Shown here in pieces: positions 1 to 9,305 of a stretch of DNA of 64,000 bases. Each line of letters opens with the position of its first letter. The first letter of the stretch is position 1. The DNA is from Clostridium cellulovorans 743B. Lineage in GTDB: Bacteria > Bacillota > Clostridia > Clostridiales > Clostridiaceae. Position numbers and translations under genes: made by a program. Below the pieces are notes generated by a model. That model worked only from the letters and a program-made list of their open reading frames with translations. It had not been told where the DNA came from and did no database searches. The stretch spans positions 2,852,001-2,916,000 of the forward strand of contig NC_014393.1 in assembly GCF_000145275.1 (NCBI RefSeq), in the 5' to 3' direction.

Positions 1-1095
1 TGACAATCCAGTTACATCACTGACAGTCTTTACAATCCCATTAGTCCTAATATTATTTTGAATTCCTTGTGCTTTTTCGTCATCTTCAAAATCAAATAAG
101 AATCCTGCTGCGATACCAGTTAAAATATTGTTAGCCTCTAAACCTAATTCATAACAAAGTTTTAATGGTGTTACTAATCTGTCATTAGCTGATAATTTTC
201 TTACTGGGTCGCGACCTACACGGCTTAATTCATCTTGAAGATATGAATTTTCAAATCTACCTATTATTTTTTTAGAATAATTCTTTAACTCCTCAACGCT
301 AATACCATGTTTAACACTTAGAGCTTTAATTCCCTCATTGTGAAACCCTATAGCTGCATTTCTTATGACTTCATCCATTGTTACAGCCTCATGGATAAAT
401 TTATAGTTTTTAATGTATCCCAAATATGCTATAGTTGCATGAGCACCATTTAATAAGAATAATTTTCTTTCAAGGTATGGTCCTAGCTTGTCCACATATT
501 CAGCACCCTTAATTTCTGAATTGATCTTTATCTTGTCTTTTTCTATATCCCATTCATAAAAATCTTCTACTGCAACATCGATAGGCAATTCTTTTTCAAT
601 ATTAACATTTGGGACAATTCTATCAACTGCGCTATTTGGGAATCCAACTTTCTCTTGTAAGTATTCAGTTAGTTCTATACTAGCCCCATCAAAAATAGAC
701 CTTTTGAGGATATCCGTAGCAAATAATGCGTTTTCGCAAGCAATTATATCAAGTTCTTTTTTATTAACTTGTACTCTTTTTTCTAAAAGATCTCTTAAAA
801 CGTTTCCAGTACTAGCCAAATTATTAGCACCTATTGACGTTGTTATTAGGTCAGCTTCCGACACTGCTATTTCCAAAGCTTTAATATCTTTTAAATGTAT
901 TGCACTAACATTTTTAACTTCTTCTTTATTTTCTGAAGTACTTAAGGTTATAACTGTATAATTCTTATACTTATTAATAGCATCTACTAAGAAATCTGAA
1001 ATATCCACAAAAGTAACATCATAGCCTGATTTATATTGTAAGTACCCAATAAAACCTCTTCCTATATTGCCAGCACCAAAATGAACTGCTTTCAT
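1..1095 (-). CDS. mtlD: Mannitol-1-phosphate 5-dehydrogenase, C-terminus cut by window edge
   Basis: Oxidises mannitol 1-phosphate to fructose 6-phosphate with NAD+, the cytoplasmic step after PTS uptake. I translated it by hand: an uninterrupted frame of 365 codons begins MKAVHFGAGNIGRGFIGY, which is the Rossmann GxGxxGRGF motif of MtlD. It also carries the family segments LLNGAHATIAYLGY and GRDPVRKLS. The family is about 385 aa, so roughly 20 residues lie outside the window. The start ATG (1093-1095) follows GAGGGGGAAATGTAAT, which overlaps the end of mtlF, so the two are co-transcribed and probably translationally coupled. Identity is confident; only the C-terminus is unseen. Confidence 0.95.
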   Translation of the reverse strand, partial: MKAVHFGAGNIGRGFIGYLQYKSGYDVTFVDISDFLVDAINKYKNYTVITLSTSENKEEVKNVSAIHLKDIKALEIAVSEADLITTSIGANNLASTGNVLRDLLEKRVQVNKKELDIIACENALFATDILKRSIFDGASIELTEYLQEKVGFPNSAVDRIVPNVNIEKELPIDVAVEDFYEWDIEKDKIKINSEIKGAEYVDKLGPYLERKLFLLNGAHATIAYLGYIKNYKFIHEAVTMDEVIRNAAIGFHNEGIKALSVKHGISVEELKNYSKKIIGRFENSYLQDELSRVGRDPVRKLSANDRLVTPLKLCYELGLEANNILTGIAAGFLFDFEDDEKAQGIQNNIRTNGIVKTVSDVTGLS

Positions 1096-1096
1096 A

Positions 1097-1531
1097 TTAC
1101 ATTTCCCCCTCTTCAATTATAGAAATTATTTCTTCTGGAGAACTTGAGTTTTTTAGTCGTTCAACATTCTCTTCATATTGTACTGTTAATGCAATTTGAG
1201 ATAATATCTCCATATGGGCATCACCTACTCCAGCTATGCCTATAACAATATAAGCAATATTTCCATCACCAAAATCTACACCACTTGGATATTGAAGTAT
1301 TACTATTCCTGAGTTTAAGATTTCTTTCTTATATTCATTCATTCCATGAGGAATGGCTACTCCGTTTCCAATATAAGTAGTGACTTCTTCCTCCCTAGCT
1401 TTCATACCTTCTATATAATTTTCTTTCACATACCCATTTACTACCAACAACTTACCTGCTCTTTCGATAGCTTCATGTTTTGATTCTGAAGCTAAGTTAA
1501 GTACAATATTTTGTTTTGATAAAACTTCCAT
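1097..1531 (-). CDS. mtlF: PTS mannitol-specific EIIA component
   Basis: Phosphocarrier that takes phosphate from HPr and passes it to the EIIB domain of the mannitol transporter. About 144 aa, a single EIIA(Mtl/Fru) domain. The active-site histidine is in VAIPHGMNEYKKEI, and an acidic C-terminal EEIISIIEEGEM ends the protein. The frame is open upstream to a TTG at 1549, but a strong GAGGAGG ten bases before the ATG at 1531 decides the start. That Shine-Dalgarno lies within the last codons of mtlR, so mtlR, mtlF and mtlD form one operon with coupled translation. Confidence 0.93.
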   Translation of the reverse strand: MEVLSKQNIVLNLASESKHEAIERAGKLLVVNGYVKENYIEGMKAREEEVTTYIGNGVAIPHGMNEYKKEILNSGIVILQYPSGVDFGDGNIAYIVIGIAGVGDAHMEILSQIALTVQYEENVERLKNSSSPEEIISIIEEGEM

Positions 1532-1532
1532 C

Positions 1533-3593
1533 CTATTTGTCCTCCTCAATATTTACAATATTAATTAAATAGTCCCTAATATCTTTTAAGTTTCCTATTT
1601 TTAACATTTCAACAAAATCATCATATTCTATTAATGCTGAACTAACTTTGCCTAACATCTGCAATATATAATTACTTTCTGAGTTTCTTGCAAGTAATAC
1701 TAAAAATGTATCCACATCTTCTGTTGTAAAACCTACACTTCCCATAGAAAGTGATTTTTCAAGTCTATATACTCCTATTAGAGGAGTGCTCATTTCATCG
1801 CTCCGAGTATGAATTAATGCAATGTTACTACCTGGAACAACTACATTTCCCTTTTCTTCTCTTTTAAATATGAGTTCTCTTACTACTTCCTTATCTTTAA
1901 TAAATTTTTTGTCTGCTAAGTCGTCAACAACATGATTTATCAAATCTACGAAAGTCTCAACATTTGCTTTTTCTAATTGAAAGTTTTTTATTACTGAATT
2001 AGCTATCTCATACTCAGTATTTGAAATTTCATTTTTATTTGTTTCATTTTTAGTATCAGTAAATTTTTCTTTACTGATAGCATTGACTTTTAAATTAAAA
2101 ATGAAATTGCTTATCTTCTCAATATTTTCTTGAGTTAAAAATGGAGATACTTCTATAATATTACTTGCCTCATTTGACATTACCGGAACAGTAGCTAATA
2201 TTAAATCATATTTATTTTCTAAATTTGAATCGTTTATATCATGTAAAGATCCAATAGTAATATCCTCTATATCCGGAAAAAGAGATTTTATCTTATTATT
2301 TATAATTCTTGATGTAGCTATTCCCCCCGAGCATACAATGAGTACCTTTATTTTTTTTAATATAGACTGCTGTCTCTGAATTGCAACCTCAATATGCATA
2401 GTTATATATCCAACTTCTTCTCGAGGAATTTTTAGATTGTACCTAGAAAAAATCAATTTACATTTTTCGTTAATTATCTCGAATAGTTGTGAATAATGTT
2501 CTTCTATCTCGTTTATTAATGGGTTAATAACCTTAACCCCTAAGTTCAGCGTATAGAAAGTTTGTTTAAAATGCTGAGTTAAATCTTTTATCAATTGGTC
2601 ATCTATTGATAAATTTGAGTTTATTTTTTTTGAAACTTCTGTTACAAGTTCTCTAACTACATCTCCATAATCAATATCTGACTCTGTACTATTCCCTGAT
2701 TTTTTATATAAATATTTATAGTCACTTAAATATAAATAGAGGTAACCTAGTTCATCTTCTGGCAGTACGATACCCCTTTGCTTTAAACTTTCATCTAAAA
2801 ATTTTATACTTTCATAGTCTACTAAAACTCTAATATCTTCTTTCACCTTCTGCGGCAAAAGTATATTGTCGGAATTTTCTGTCTTTTTTATCGCCAACAA
2901 CACCTGAATGAAAAAGCTTAGGTATTTAACATCATTTATTTTTAAAGATTGAAATTTGTCTTCATTTAATACATCTTTCACTAGATTAATTGTTTTACTA
3001 CCAAAAATGATCTCGAAGAACGATTTCACTACTGAGTCAATTTTTCTGTTATAAAAATACGATAACAAATCGTCAAAAGTTTTAAACTCAAATAAAAGAT
3101 CAACAAAAGCATTTCTTTTATTCCATTCAGATCCTCCAATAGATATACCGTAACTCCTTTTTTTAATTAAACATAGATTCTTTGTAATCAGAACTTTTTC
3201 AATGCTGTCTAGATCCAAGCTAATACTCCCCATTACCACATTAAATTTGTGACTAAAATAAGAAGCTTTTAATGGTTCTTTACTAACTAATAATTCACAA
3301 GCAATAATTATCTGCCTTTGTTCTTTTGTAAATAACCATTGGACTGGAACTGAGTTTAATGATGCTTTTATCTCTTGAATATTTTCTTTATTCCCTGCAA
3401 TGTTTAAATCCATCTTTTCATCGTTAAATATTTTAATACTAGACTTCTTTAACTCTGCATTCAGTGAAGCTATCTCTCTTAATATTGTTCTGGAACTTAC
3501 ATTTAGTTGCCTTTCAAGACTATTAATATTAATTGATCCTTCATACAACACTTTGTTTAGTACAAATTGCTGTCTAGGAGTTAAATTATTCAT
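1533..3593 (-). CDS. mtlR: Mannitol operon transcriptional activator MtlR (PRD regulator)
   Basis: DNA-binding activator whose activity is set by PTS phosphorylation. Order of domains: N-terminal winged HTH (about 5-60), second HTH-like region (85-160), PRD1 (190-300), PRD2 (310-410), EIIB-like domain (415-505) with Cys424 in LIVCSGGIATS, and EIIA-like domain (545-685) with the histidine of IALIHTRSDE. PRD2 keeps both regulatory histidines (H344, H403). PRD1 has Gln233 and Tyr291 where regulators of this class usually have His. The frame opens at a GTG (3602), but AGGTG lies seven bases before ATG 3593, which I prefer. mtlA, usually next to mtlR, is absent upstream; the EIICB may lie elsewhere. 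Confidence 0.92.
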   Translation of the reverse strand: MNNLTPRQQFVLNKVLYEGSININSLERQLNVSSRTILREIASLNAELKKSSIKIFNDEKMDLNIAGNKENIQEIKASLNSVPVQWLFTKEQRQIIIACELLVSKEPLKASYFSHKFNVVMGSISLDLDSIEKVLITKNLCLIKKRSYGISIGGSEWNKRNAFVDLLFEFKTFDDLLSYFYNRKIDSVVKSFFEIIFGSKTINLVKDVLNEDKFQSLKINDVKYLSFFIQVLLAIKKTENSDNILLPQKVKEDIRVLVDYESIKFLDESLKQRGIVLPEDELGYLYLYLSDYKYLYKKSGNSTESDIDYGDVVRELVTEVSKKINSNLSIDDQLIKDLTQHFKQTFYTLNLGVKVINPLINEIEEHYSQLFEIINEKCKLIFSRYNLKIPREEVGYITMHIEVAIQRQQSILKKIKVLIVCSGGIATSRIINNKIKSLFPDIEDITIGSLHDINDSNLENKYDLILATVPVMSNEASNIIEVSPFLTQENIEKISNFIFNLKVNAISKEKFTDTKNETNKNEISNTEYEIANSVIKNFQLEKANVETFVDLINHVVDDLADKKFIKDKEVVRELIFKREEKGNVVVPGSNIALIHTRSDEMSTPLIGVYRLEKSLSMGSVGFTTEDVDTFLVLLARNSESNYILQMLGKVSSALIEYDDFVEMLKIGNLKDIRDYLINIVNIEEDK

Positions 3594-3710
3594 GTTAATC
3601 ACCTAGCTAATCATAGATTTTATATCTTTATGATAATTTATCTTAATCCTCAATTCAATTTCAACAAGTTCAAAATAGTGTTACGTTTTCAATGACAAAT
3701 TTAAAAATAA

Positions 3711-3754
3711 AACAACTATTAATATACATTCCTATAAGTACACTAATAGTTGTT
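3711..3754. promoter_or_regulatory. Perfect 11-bp inverted repeat upstream of mtlR
   Basis: AACAACTATTA (3711-3721) and TAATAGTTGTT (3744-3754) are exact inverse complements separated by 22 bases, in the 297-bp gap between the acetyltransferase gene and mtlR. It could be an operator in front of mtlR or a weak terminator of the gene upstream; there is no T-run. The rest of the gap holds only a very short leftward reading frame (about 3804-3870, ending GKTRGWLKSVE), probably a remnant. Confidence 0.4.
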
Positions 3755-3890
3755 ACCATCTTTATTATATTTATTCTTTATTCATAGCCGTTAAAGGCCT
3801 ATTCAACAGATTTTAACCATCCTCTTGTTTTACCTAAAATATGTTCAATTTTAACCTTCATTATTTTAACTACATTTATGAATATGTCCA

Positions 3891-4310
3891 CTAATAGACT
3901 TTTCGAAACCCTTTCACACTATCTATAAAACCAACATTTTCATAAAACTTATGAGCCTCTTTTCTAAAACCAGATGATACAAGGATTGAATAAGCACAAT
4001 TATTCTTTTTAGCAAATTCATCAAGAGCTTCCATAAGTTTTCTTCCAATTCCTTTTCCTCTCAAACCTTCTTTAACAATCACATCTTCGATTACCAAGAA
4101 AGGAACTGTCAAACTTTTGCAGCATATTCCAAGTACAGAGCCTAGAAGTTCATTGTCTTCCTTAGCAACTAATAAATGATAACTTTCATCCTTTAACATT
4201 TGCTTATATACTTCAAAAGAGTTTTCAATTGAAAGTTCAAATGGAACTAGACTACTATATAACTCCAATAAATGTGGAATATCCTCTGCCTTTAACTTAT
4301 CTATAACCAT
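3891..4310 (-). CDS. GNAT family N-acetyltransferase
   Basis: Transfers an acetyl group from acetyl-CoA to an unidentified amine. The acetyl-CoA pyrophosphate loop is visible as LRGKGIGRKLM, followed by the typical C-terminal HKFYENVGF segment. The frame extends to 4346, but GAGAGGGG about 12 bases before ATG 4310 gives a better start and yields about 139 aa, a normal GNAT size. It stands alone between the mtl operon and a HAD phosphatase, so there is no context for the substrate. Confidence 0.85.
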   Translation of the reverse strand: MVIDKLKAEDIPHLLELYSSLVPFELSIENSFEVYKQMLKDESYHLLVAKEDNELLGSVLGICCKSLTVPFLVIEDVIVKEGLRGKGIGRKLMEALDEFAKKNNCAYSILVSSGFRKEAHKFYENVGFIDSVKGFRKVY

Positions 4311-4411
4311 AATTTGAAATACCCCTCTCCACTTCACTATTTCCATAAGCGAAAATATATTTCTAATTATATCATATAGGGTTTAGTTTTGTTTTAACTG
4401 AAATTTTATAT

Positions 4412-5191
4412 CTAATATAAATCATTTTTCATAAATTTATCAAGAAAAACTGCAATTCCATCTTCTTCATTAGTTGTTGTTACATATTTGGCAATATCTT
4501 TTACCTTTTCAATTGCATTCCCCATTGCTACACCTATACCACATTCTTTTATTAATTCAATATCGTTAACATCATCTCCAAAAAACATCACTCTATCAAT
4601 ACTTGTATCTAGTCCCTTAAGAATATACCTTAATGAATTTAACTTATTTACTCCTTGAGCCATAATCTGACCTAATTTTCCGTTATCAGTTATAATCAAA
4701 TTACAATCTAAAGGTAAGTATAATTTGAAATCATTAATATCTTGTATATTGCTCATATCTATTAAAACCTTAGTAGGAGCTTCTAACTTAAAAGTATTTA
4801 AATCGATTGTCTCAAACTTAGTAGTTCCAAAAATACTATCATTTTTAAAGTTAGTATACAATTTATTGTTGATCTCAAAACCTACCTTACATTGAGCATA
4901 CTTTCTTAGTATTAAATCTTTAATACTTTCAGCTGAATCTAATGATATATTTTGTATATATATTCTTTTATTGTTTTGATAAATTTTTGCTCCATTATAA
5001 AATATCATAAATTCCCGTTGCAATTCTGCTGGAAGCCTTATTACTTCTAATCTTGGCGATCTGGCTGTAACAATAACTATTTGTTTGCCTAGTTCTTCAC
5101 ACTTTTTCAAGGCTTCTATTGTTTTTTCTGAAACTGTCTTGTCGTTTTTTAATAAAGTTCCATCTAAATCAAGCGCAATTACATCAAACAT
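4412..5191 (-). CDS. Cof-type HAD-IIB family hydrolase
   Basis: Cytoplasmic sugar-phosphate or FMN-type phosphatase of the HAD superfamily; substrate unknown. Motif I is ALDLDGTLL near the N-terminus (nucleophile and acid aspartates). Motif II is the IVIVTARSP region, and the terminal motif is GDDVNDIELIKECGIGVAMGNA, split here only by normal spacing. At 259 aa it is full length, with the C2-type cap in the middle. A single-gene unit with no obvious partners. Confidence 0.9.
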   Translation of the reverse strand: MFDVIALDLDGTLLKNDKTVSEKTIEALKKCEELGKQIVIVTARSPRLEVIRLPAELQREFMIFYNGAKIYQNNKRIYIQNISLDSAESIKDLILRKYAQCKVGFEINNKLYTNFKNDSIFGTTKFETIDLNTFKLEAPTKVLIDMSNIQDINDFKLYLPLDCNLIITDNGKLGQIMAQGVNKLNSLRYILKGLDTSIDRVMFFGDDVNDIELIKECGIGVAMGNAIEKVKDIAKYVTTTNEEDGIAVFLDKFMKNDLY

Positions 5192-5394
5192 TAAATTATT
5201 CTCACCTCTTATTCTATAAAATACTTGCAGGTTCTATTTCTTTCGTGCATTTATGTAATGATATTTGCACTCTAACTTATTTGAGTCTATGTAGCAGTAA
5301 TCTATGTGCCGTATTCTTTCTATATAAGTTTCAATAATAAAAATACATTTAAAATTTTGAGCTATAGCGGCAAATCTTGATAAGTTGTGAATGA

Positions 5395-5514
5395 ACTTTA
5401 TTGCAACATATATATATCAAAATTACGAAATAAATCTAAAATCTCCTCACGATTAGCATAAAAGTATGGTACATCTTTATCTGGTCCATCTAATGTATAT
5501 TTAAATACCCGCTC
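5395..5514 (-). pseudogene. C-terminal remnant of a SAM-dependent methyltransferase (probable)
   Basis: Overlapping the stop of the amidohydrolase in another frame, the minus strand reads ERVFKYTLDGPDKDV then PYFYANREEILDLFRNF. This resembles the tail of small class I methyltransferases (a TxLDGPxxGxPHxYAxKEEILxLF-like stretch). There is no start or catalytic domain. The frame stays open toward about 5340 but drifts into sequence I do not recognise. I read it as a gene fragment left by a deletion that may also have set the C-terminus of the upstream gene. Family call is tentative. Confidence 0.45.
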
Positions 5515-6436
5515 TCAATCCATTTTCTCTTATTTCATTTAATTCTTCAGCAGCAAATATCCCTGCATTATAAAGGTTAAAAAACTCTTCTGAAACACTT
5601 GCATCAAATATTATCATATCATCTGTATTTACCGTTACTTTTACACCATTGTCATACAATATTTTAATAGGGTGTACATTATAATCCTCAACCCTGCTAA
5701 GATAAACATTACTTGTTGGACATACATTAAGTATAATTTTATTGTCTGAAAGCCATCTCATAATACTTTTAGAATTTGCTGCAGCTATGCCATGTTGAAC
5801 TTGATTAAGCTCCAACTCTTCTACAGCACGTTGAACCAATTCAGCACTTCCAAATTCCCCAACATGCGCTTTCAATATTAATCCTTTGTCTTTAGCCTTT
5901 CTAAATAAACTTTTAAATTTAAGTGCATCCTCTTCTTCACCATAAATATCAAGTGATTTAAAATAATCTTGTGCCAAAAATTCTTCCAATCCCCTACTCA
6001 TCTCATCCATAGGATAATAGGAACCCAGCGCAATTCCTGGTATAAAAGTTACATTAGGGGCAAATGTATTATGAAGGCTCTTTAACGCTTGTACCATTCT
6101 TTCAACTGAACCTCCAAATTCAGAAACTTCGCCAATTTCAAAACACATATCTAACACTTTAACGCCATCATTCTTAGCTTGAACAAAAGCTGCTTCTATT
6201 CTTTTTTTATAGCCTGCTCTTCCTTTGATAAATGGCTTTATATTTTGTGAATTCCATTGATTCATTTCATGAAGATTATTAAACTTGGGATGTTTTGGTA
6301 TGGTAATCCCATAATATTTTCCAATATATCTTTTATTTCCACCTCTTGTTGCATGATTATGTAAATCACTTTTTGGTATCTTTTTCATTTCGGGCAAATC
6401 ATTATTTTCTAATGCTTTTATAAATTCGTGCTTCAC
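5501..6436 (-). CDS. Adenosine deaminase-like amidohydrolase
   Basis: Metal-dependent deaminase of the adenosine/AMP deaminase superfamily; it may deaminate adenosine or a related purine. Metal ligands are seen in SDLHNHATRGG, LKAHVGEFG, the CPTSN loop, and VNTDDMIIF near the C-terminus. The open frame begins at a TTG (6478), but AAGGAG seven bases before GTG 6436 fixes the start (VKHEFIKALEN). The C-terminus (NEIRENGLRAGI) runs into a methyltransferase remnant, so the last residues may not be original. About 311 aa with this start. Confidence 0.82.
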   Translation of the reverse strand: MKHEFIKALENNDLPEMKKIPKSDLHNHATRGGNKRYIGKYYGITIPKHPKFNNLHEMNQWNSQNIKPFIKGRAGYKKRIEAAFVQAKNDGVKVLDMCFEIGEVSEFGGSVERMVQALKSLHNTFAPNVTFIPGIALGSYYPMDEMSRGLEEFLAQDYFKSLDIYGEEEDALKFKSLFRKAKDKGLILKAHVGEFGSAELVQRAVEELELNQVQHGIAAANSKSIMRWLSDNKIILNVCPTSNVYLSRVEDYNVHPIKILYDNGVKVTVNTDDMIIFDASVSEEFFNLYNAGIFAAEELNEIRENGLRAGI

Positions 6437-6786
6437 ATTATCGCTCCTTTTTACTGCACCTAACTTAATAATAACCAATCCAACAAATCGTTATTTTTCT
6501 ACTGATTATATAAATAATCTTTTTCCACAATTAATTACAATCAATAATTAATCTTACATGTAAATTATACAATTACTTTACTTAAAATTACATATACTTA
6601 TCAAAAATATTCCATTATTATCTCTGACGTAACATAATAATTCAACTCATCACTACTGTGAATACTAATGTAAATCTAATATGTTCATATATCTTTTTAG
6701 ATAATATAAAAGCAGGGATTTAACCCTGCCTAATAACATTTTTATTAACCCCCTACAAACCCCAATATTAAACTTAATAAGATCCA
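6437..6786. other. Intergenic, no gene seen
   Basis: 350 bases of AT-rich sequence between the amidohydrolase and CAP-protein genes. It carries the terminator of the CAP gene at its right end and, by position, the promoter of the amidohydrolase gene; no distinctive promoter or RNA element stands out. Confidence 0.5.
6712..6735 (-). terminator. Rho-independent terminator of the CAP-protein gene
   Basis: GCAGGG (6712-6717) pairs with CCCTGC (6724-6729). Read leftward, the hairpin lies about 60 bases past the CAP gene stop and is followed by TTTTAT. Confidence 0.75.
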
Positions 6787-7374
6787 TTATTTAGATATGA
6801 ACATTTGTGTCCAATAGTTACCATTAGGAGAATATCCAACTCCAATATGCGTAAAACCAGGATTTAGTATATTGGCTCTGTGTCCGCTTGAATTCATCCA
6901 TGAATTAACAACTTGTTGTGCTGACCTTTGACCTTTAGCAATGTTTTCGCCTGCACTACGATAATTAATACCGAATGACTTTATCATCTTAAATGGAGAT
7001 CCATAGGTTGGTGAAGTATGACTGAAATAATTTTTCTGAGACATATCCTGTGACTTAAGTCTTGCTATCCTTGATAACTTTAAATCCTCACTTAATGGCT
7101 TTAAACCACGCTTTGAACGTTCCAAATTACTTAATCTGATAACTTCCTTTTCAATACTTTTAGTAGCGCTAATATTAGTTATGTTTGACTTCTGCATTAG
7201 GTACATTTTATTAGAATCGAGTACTTGTTCATTGATAGTCTTAGATAAGTAAGTTTGATCTTTCACTTCACTATTGCACATTATATCTTCAGATTTTTCA
7301 GCATAGGTTTCTGCTGAAGCCATTGACGGAACGAACATCAATAATAGTAATAACATCTTAGCTATACGTTTCAT
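6787..7374 (-). CDS. Secreted CAP/SCP domain protein (YkwD-like)
   Basis: 195 aa. A cleavable signal peptide is clear (MKRIAKMLLLLLMFVPSMASA, cut near residue 21-22). Residues about 70-193 form a CAP domain: LSNLERSKRGLKPL, YFSHTSP, AGENIAKG, WMNSSGHRANILNPGFTHIGVGY and a final YWTQMF. In clostridia and bacilli such proteins are exported around sporulation or in the envelope; their biochemical role is not settled. The start is backed by GGAGGTG just upstream of the ATG. Monocistronic, with its own terminator. Confidence 0.9.
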   Translation of the reverse strand: MKRIAKMLLLLLMFVPSMASAETYAEKSEDIMCNSEVKDQTYLSKTINEQVLDSNKMYLMQKSNITNISATKSIEKEVIRLSNLERSKRGLKPLSEDLKLSRIARLKSQDMSQKNYFSHTSPTYGSPFKMIKSFGINYRSAGENIAKGQRSAQQVVNSWMNSSGHRANILNPGFTHIGVGYSPNGNYWTQMFISK

Positions 7375-7564
7375 AGTATCACCTCCTATATATAGGATTA
7401 CCTCAACAGCTTTTTAAATTCGATAAAATAGTTGGAATTAGTTATCATCTTGCCCTATGAAGGTTATCTTTGTAATTTAACACATTTTACTTACTACAAT
7501 GTATATTGGCGTAAAAATTCTATTTACTCAGTATATAATATACATTTATTATTTCTATAAATGA

Positions 7565-7593
7565 AAAGCTTCTTTGTTATCACTAAGAAGCTT
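7565..7593 (-). terminator. Terminator hairpin of the 377-aa ORF
   Basis: AAGCTTCTT (7565-7573) and AAGAAGCTT (7585-7593) form a 9-bp stem directly after the stop at 7597; leftward it continues TTTTCATTT. Confidence 0.7.
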
Positions 7594-7596
7594 CTA

Positions 7597-8730
7597 TTAT
7601 TTTATTGTTTCCTGTACAAATTGTTTTATTTCTAAAATGAAAATTCGAAGGTCCTCAAAACCAATTTTATTCATTTTAAATTTTAACTTTCCATGACAAA
7701 CATCTTTATGGTTATCCCTTAATTTATACTTTGTTCTTGCCAAACAGTTTTTATAGCACCCCACACAATCATCTAAATTCGAAAACATACGTTCCGCAAA
7801 ATTCGGTGATTTAAGGAATAGCCTATCAAGTATTTCTTCCATTACATCTGCTTTTCTATGCCACGTCTCTGGCTTCCCATTAGTTATAATATACCATTGA
7901 AGAGAATGATCAAAAACATCATTACTTAAATATATAGCATAAGAAAATCCATACTGAGACTCAATATAAGTTATTTTATTTCCGTTTTTTTCTATAGTCC
8001 TTTTAAATTTCAATGGTTTTAAAGTTTTAAAATATTCATCAATATCAGTAATTTCACTTTGCATATCCAAAGGAAGAAGAGAGATACATTTCTCAAAGGT
8101 TGGCTTTTCACCCTGTGCAATAGCTTCATTTTTTGTAATTGCAACAGGTAGTTCTATCTTTGAATGATAAATCCCACATGTATCCTTATATTCAGTTATA
8201 GAAACCGACTTTACACATAAATTTACAAGTTTATCGCAGGCTATTTTTACTTCAAACCCCTTTGTATTAATTTCTGTGAATCCTTTGAATTTCATGTATT
8301 TTTCTTTTTTTGAATAATACCGTTCCTCTCCATTAATCATAATTTGCATTTCCTTAAAATCATATATTAAAGAAATATTCGTAAACTCGTTAAGATTAAT
8401 ATGATTATGATAATGAAATGTCTTTCTCACTGGAGATACAATGTCATCTATTCGTCTATTGTCTGACCATAAAGTACCAAAATTCACGTGTCCTTTTCCT
8501 AAAAGTATATATAACCCAGGAGCATCAATTTTTGCTACTATATCAATTCGTAAAGGCAATTTATATTTGATAGGTAGACTAATATAGGAATTTATTGATA
8601 AATGCTCCTTATCAAAACGTTGAGTCGGTATTGATCTATTAGTGGTCATATAAAGTAAATTCTCCTTATACTCATATGTAACTTGTCCTTTTGGTATGAA
8701 TTTCTTTAAATCTATATTATGCTTTATCAC
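7597..8730 (-). CDS. Conserved-looking protein of unknown function, 377 aa
   Basis: I do not recognise the family. No signal peptide or membrane segment. The N-terminal 190 residues are rich in alternating beta-type stretches with LYILLGKGHVNFG and a HYHNHINLNEF segment, suggesting a concanavalin-like sandwich (inference). The C-terminal third holds a compact cysteine cluster, DDCVGCYKNCLART followed by VCHGKLKFKM, that could bind a metal. A small inverted repeat (GAGAAC...GTTCTC, about 8757-8779) precedes the gene and could be an operator. It sits just outside the tRNA-Glu integration zone, so it is probably core chromosome. Confidence 0.7.
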   Translation of the reverse strand: MIKHNIDLKKFIPKGQVTYEYKENLLYMTTNRSIPTQRFDKEHLSINSYISLPIKYKLPLRIDIVAKIDAPGLYILLGKGHVNFGTLWSDNRRIDDIVSPVRKTFHYHNHINLNEFTNISLIYDFKEMQIMINGEERYYSKKEKYMKFKGFTEINTKGFEVKIACDKLVNLCVKSVSITEYKDTCGIYHSKIELPVAITKNEAIAQGEKPTFEKCISLLPLDMQSEITDIDEYFKTLKPLKFKRTIEKNGNKITYIESQYGFSYAIYLSNDVFDHSLQWYIITNGKPETWHRKADVMEEILDRLFLKSPNFAERMFSNLDDCVGCYKNCLARTKYKLRDNHKDVCHGKLKFKMNKIGFEDLRIFILEIKQFVQETIK

Positions 8731-9032
8731 TTAAATTCCTCCTATTAGACATAAGAGAACTAGAATATAGTTGTTCTCCCACATGTAAATTATATCATTA
8801 ACTTGCTATGGTCTGGCATATCCGCAAATAAAGATATCCCGTTTATAGCTAACTTTCTATGATTATTAGCTGTTAGTATTAAATAATTAAGCATTATAAA
8901 TATTAAAAAACTCCTTGAGAACATTTTGACCAAACACAAGTATATCATCAAATCTAACTGATTGTGCTACTGAATATACAAAAAGCATTTAAATGATTAA
9001 TTTTTTTATTTGATTCGTCAGAATATGAGACA

Positions 9033-9217
9033 TAAAAAAAGCCCTCAAACCGTTCACAACAACAGTTTGAAGACAATTTTTTGACCCCTAGGAGAATCAA
9101 ACTCCTGAGTCAAAAAAATTGTTTTTACACTTGTCCATCATCAGCTAAAAGTGAGACTTTTCAAGGCTTTAGATTTATATAAATTTCTAGTCTATTTTAA
9201 ACTTGTGTGGATTAATG
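9033..9217. repeat. att1: outermost tRNA-Glu attachment remnant plus phage arm
   Basis: Reading left to right: a tRNA-type terminator hairpin (9033-9075); the tRNA-Glu 3' end gacccctaggagaatcaaac... (9083-9108, one base different from the living tRNA); then a phage-type arm (9109-9217) that recurs at 13456 and 16279 and ends in the AACTTGTGTGG motif. It marks the leftmost, oldest integration boundary. The remaining gene-free bases from 8731 to 9305 show nothing else I can name. Confidence 0.8.
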
Positions 9218-9305
9218 TTTATAAAGCTACATACACACATTAGTATCACTAATGTGTGTATGAGTATCTTAAAGCATAACTATCTTTATAGAATTTTACT
9301 TATCT

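Noticed and set aside
7375..7560. Possible cyclic-di-GMP riboswitch upstream of the CAP-protein gene (a GGGCAA stretch in the leader)
   Set aside because: The flanking GEMM helices and conserved receptor bases are not present; only the short match is seen.
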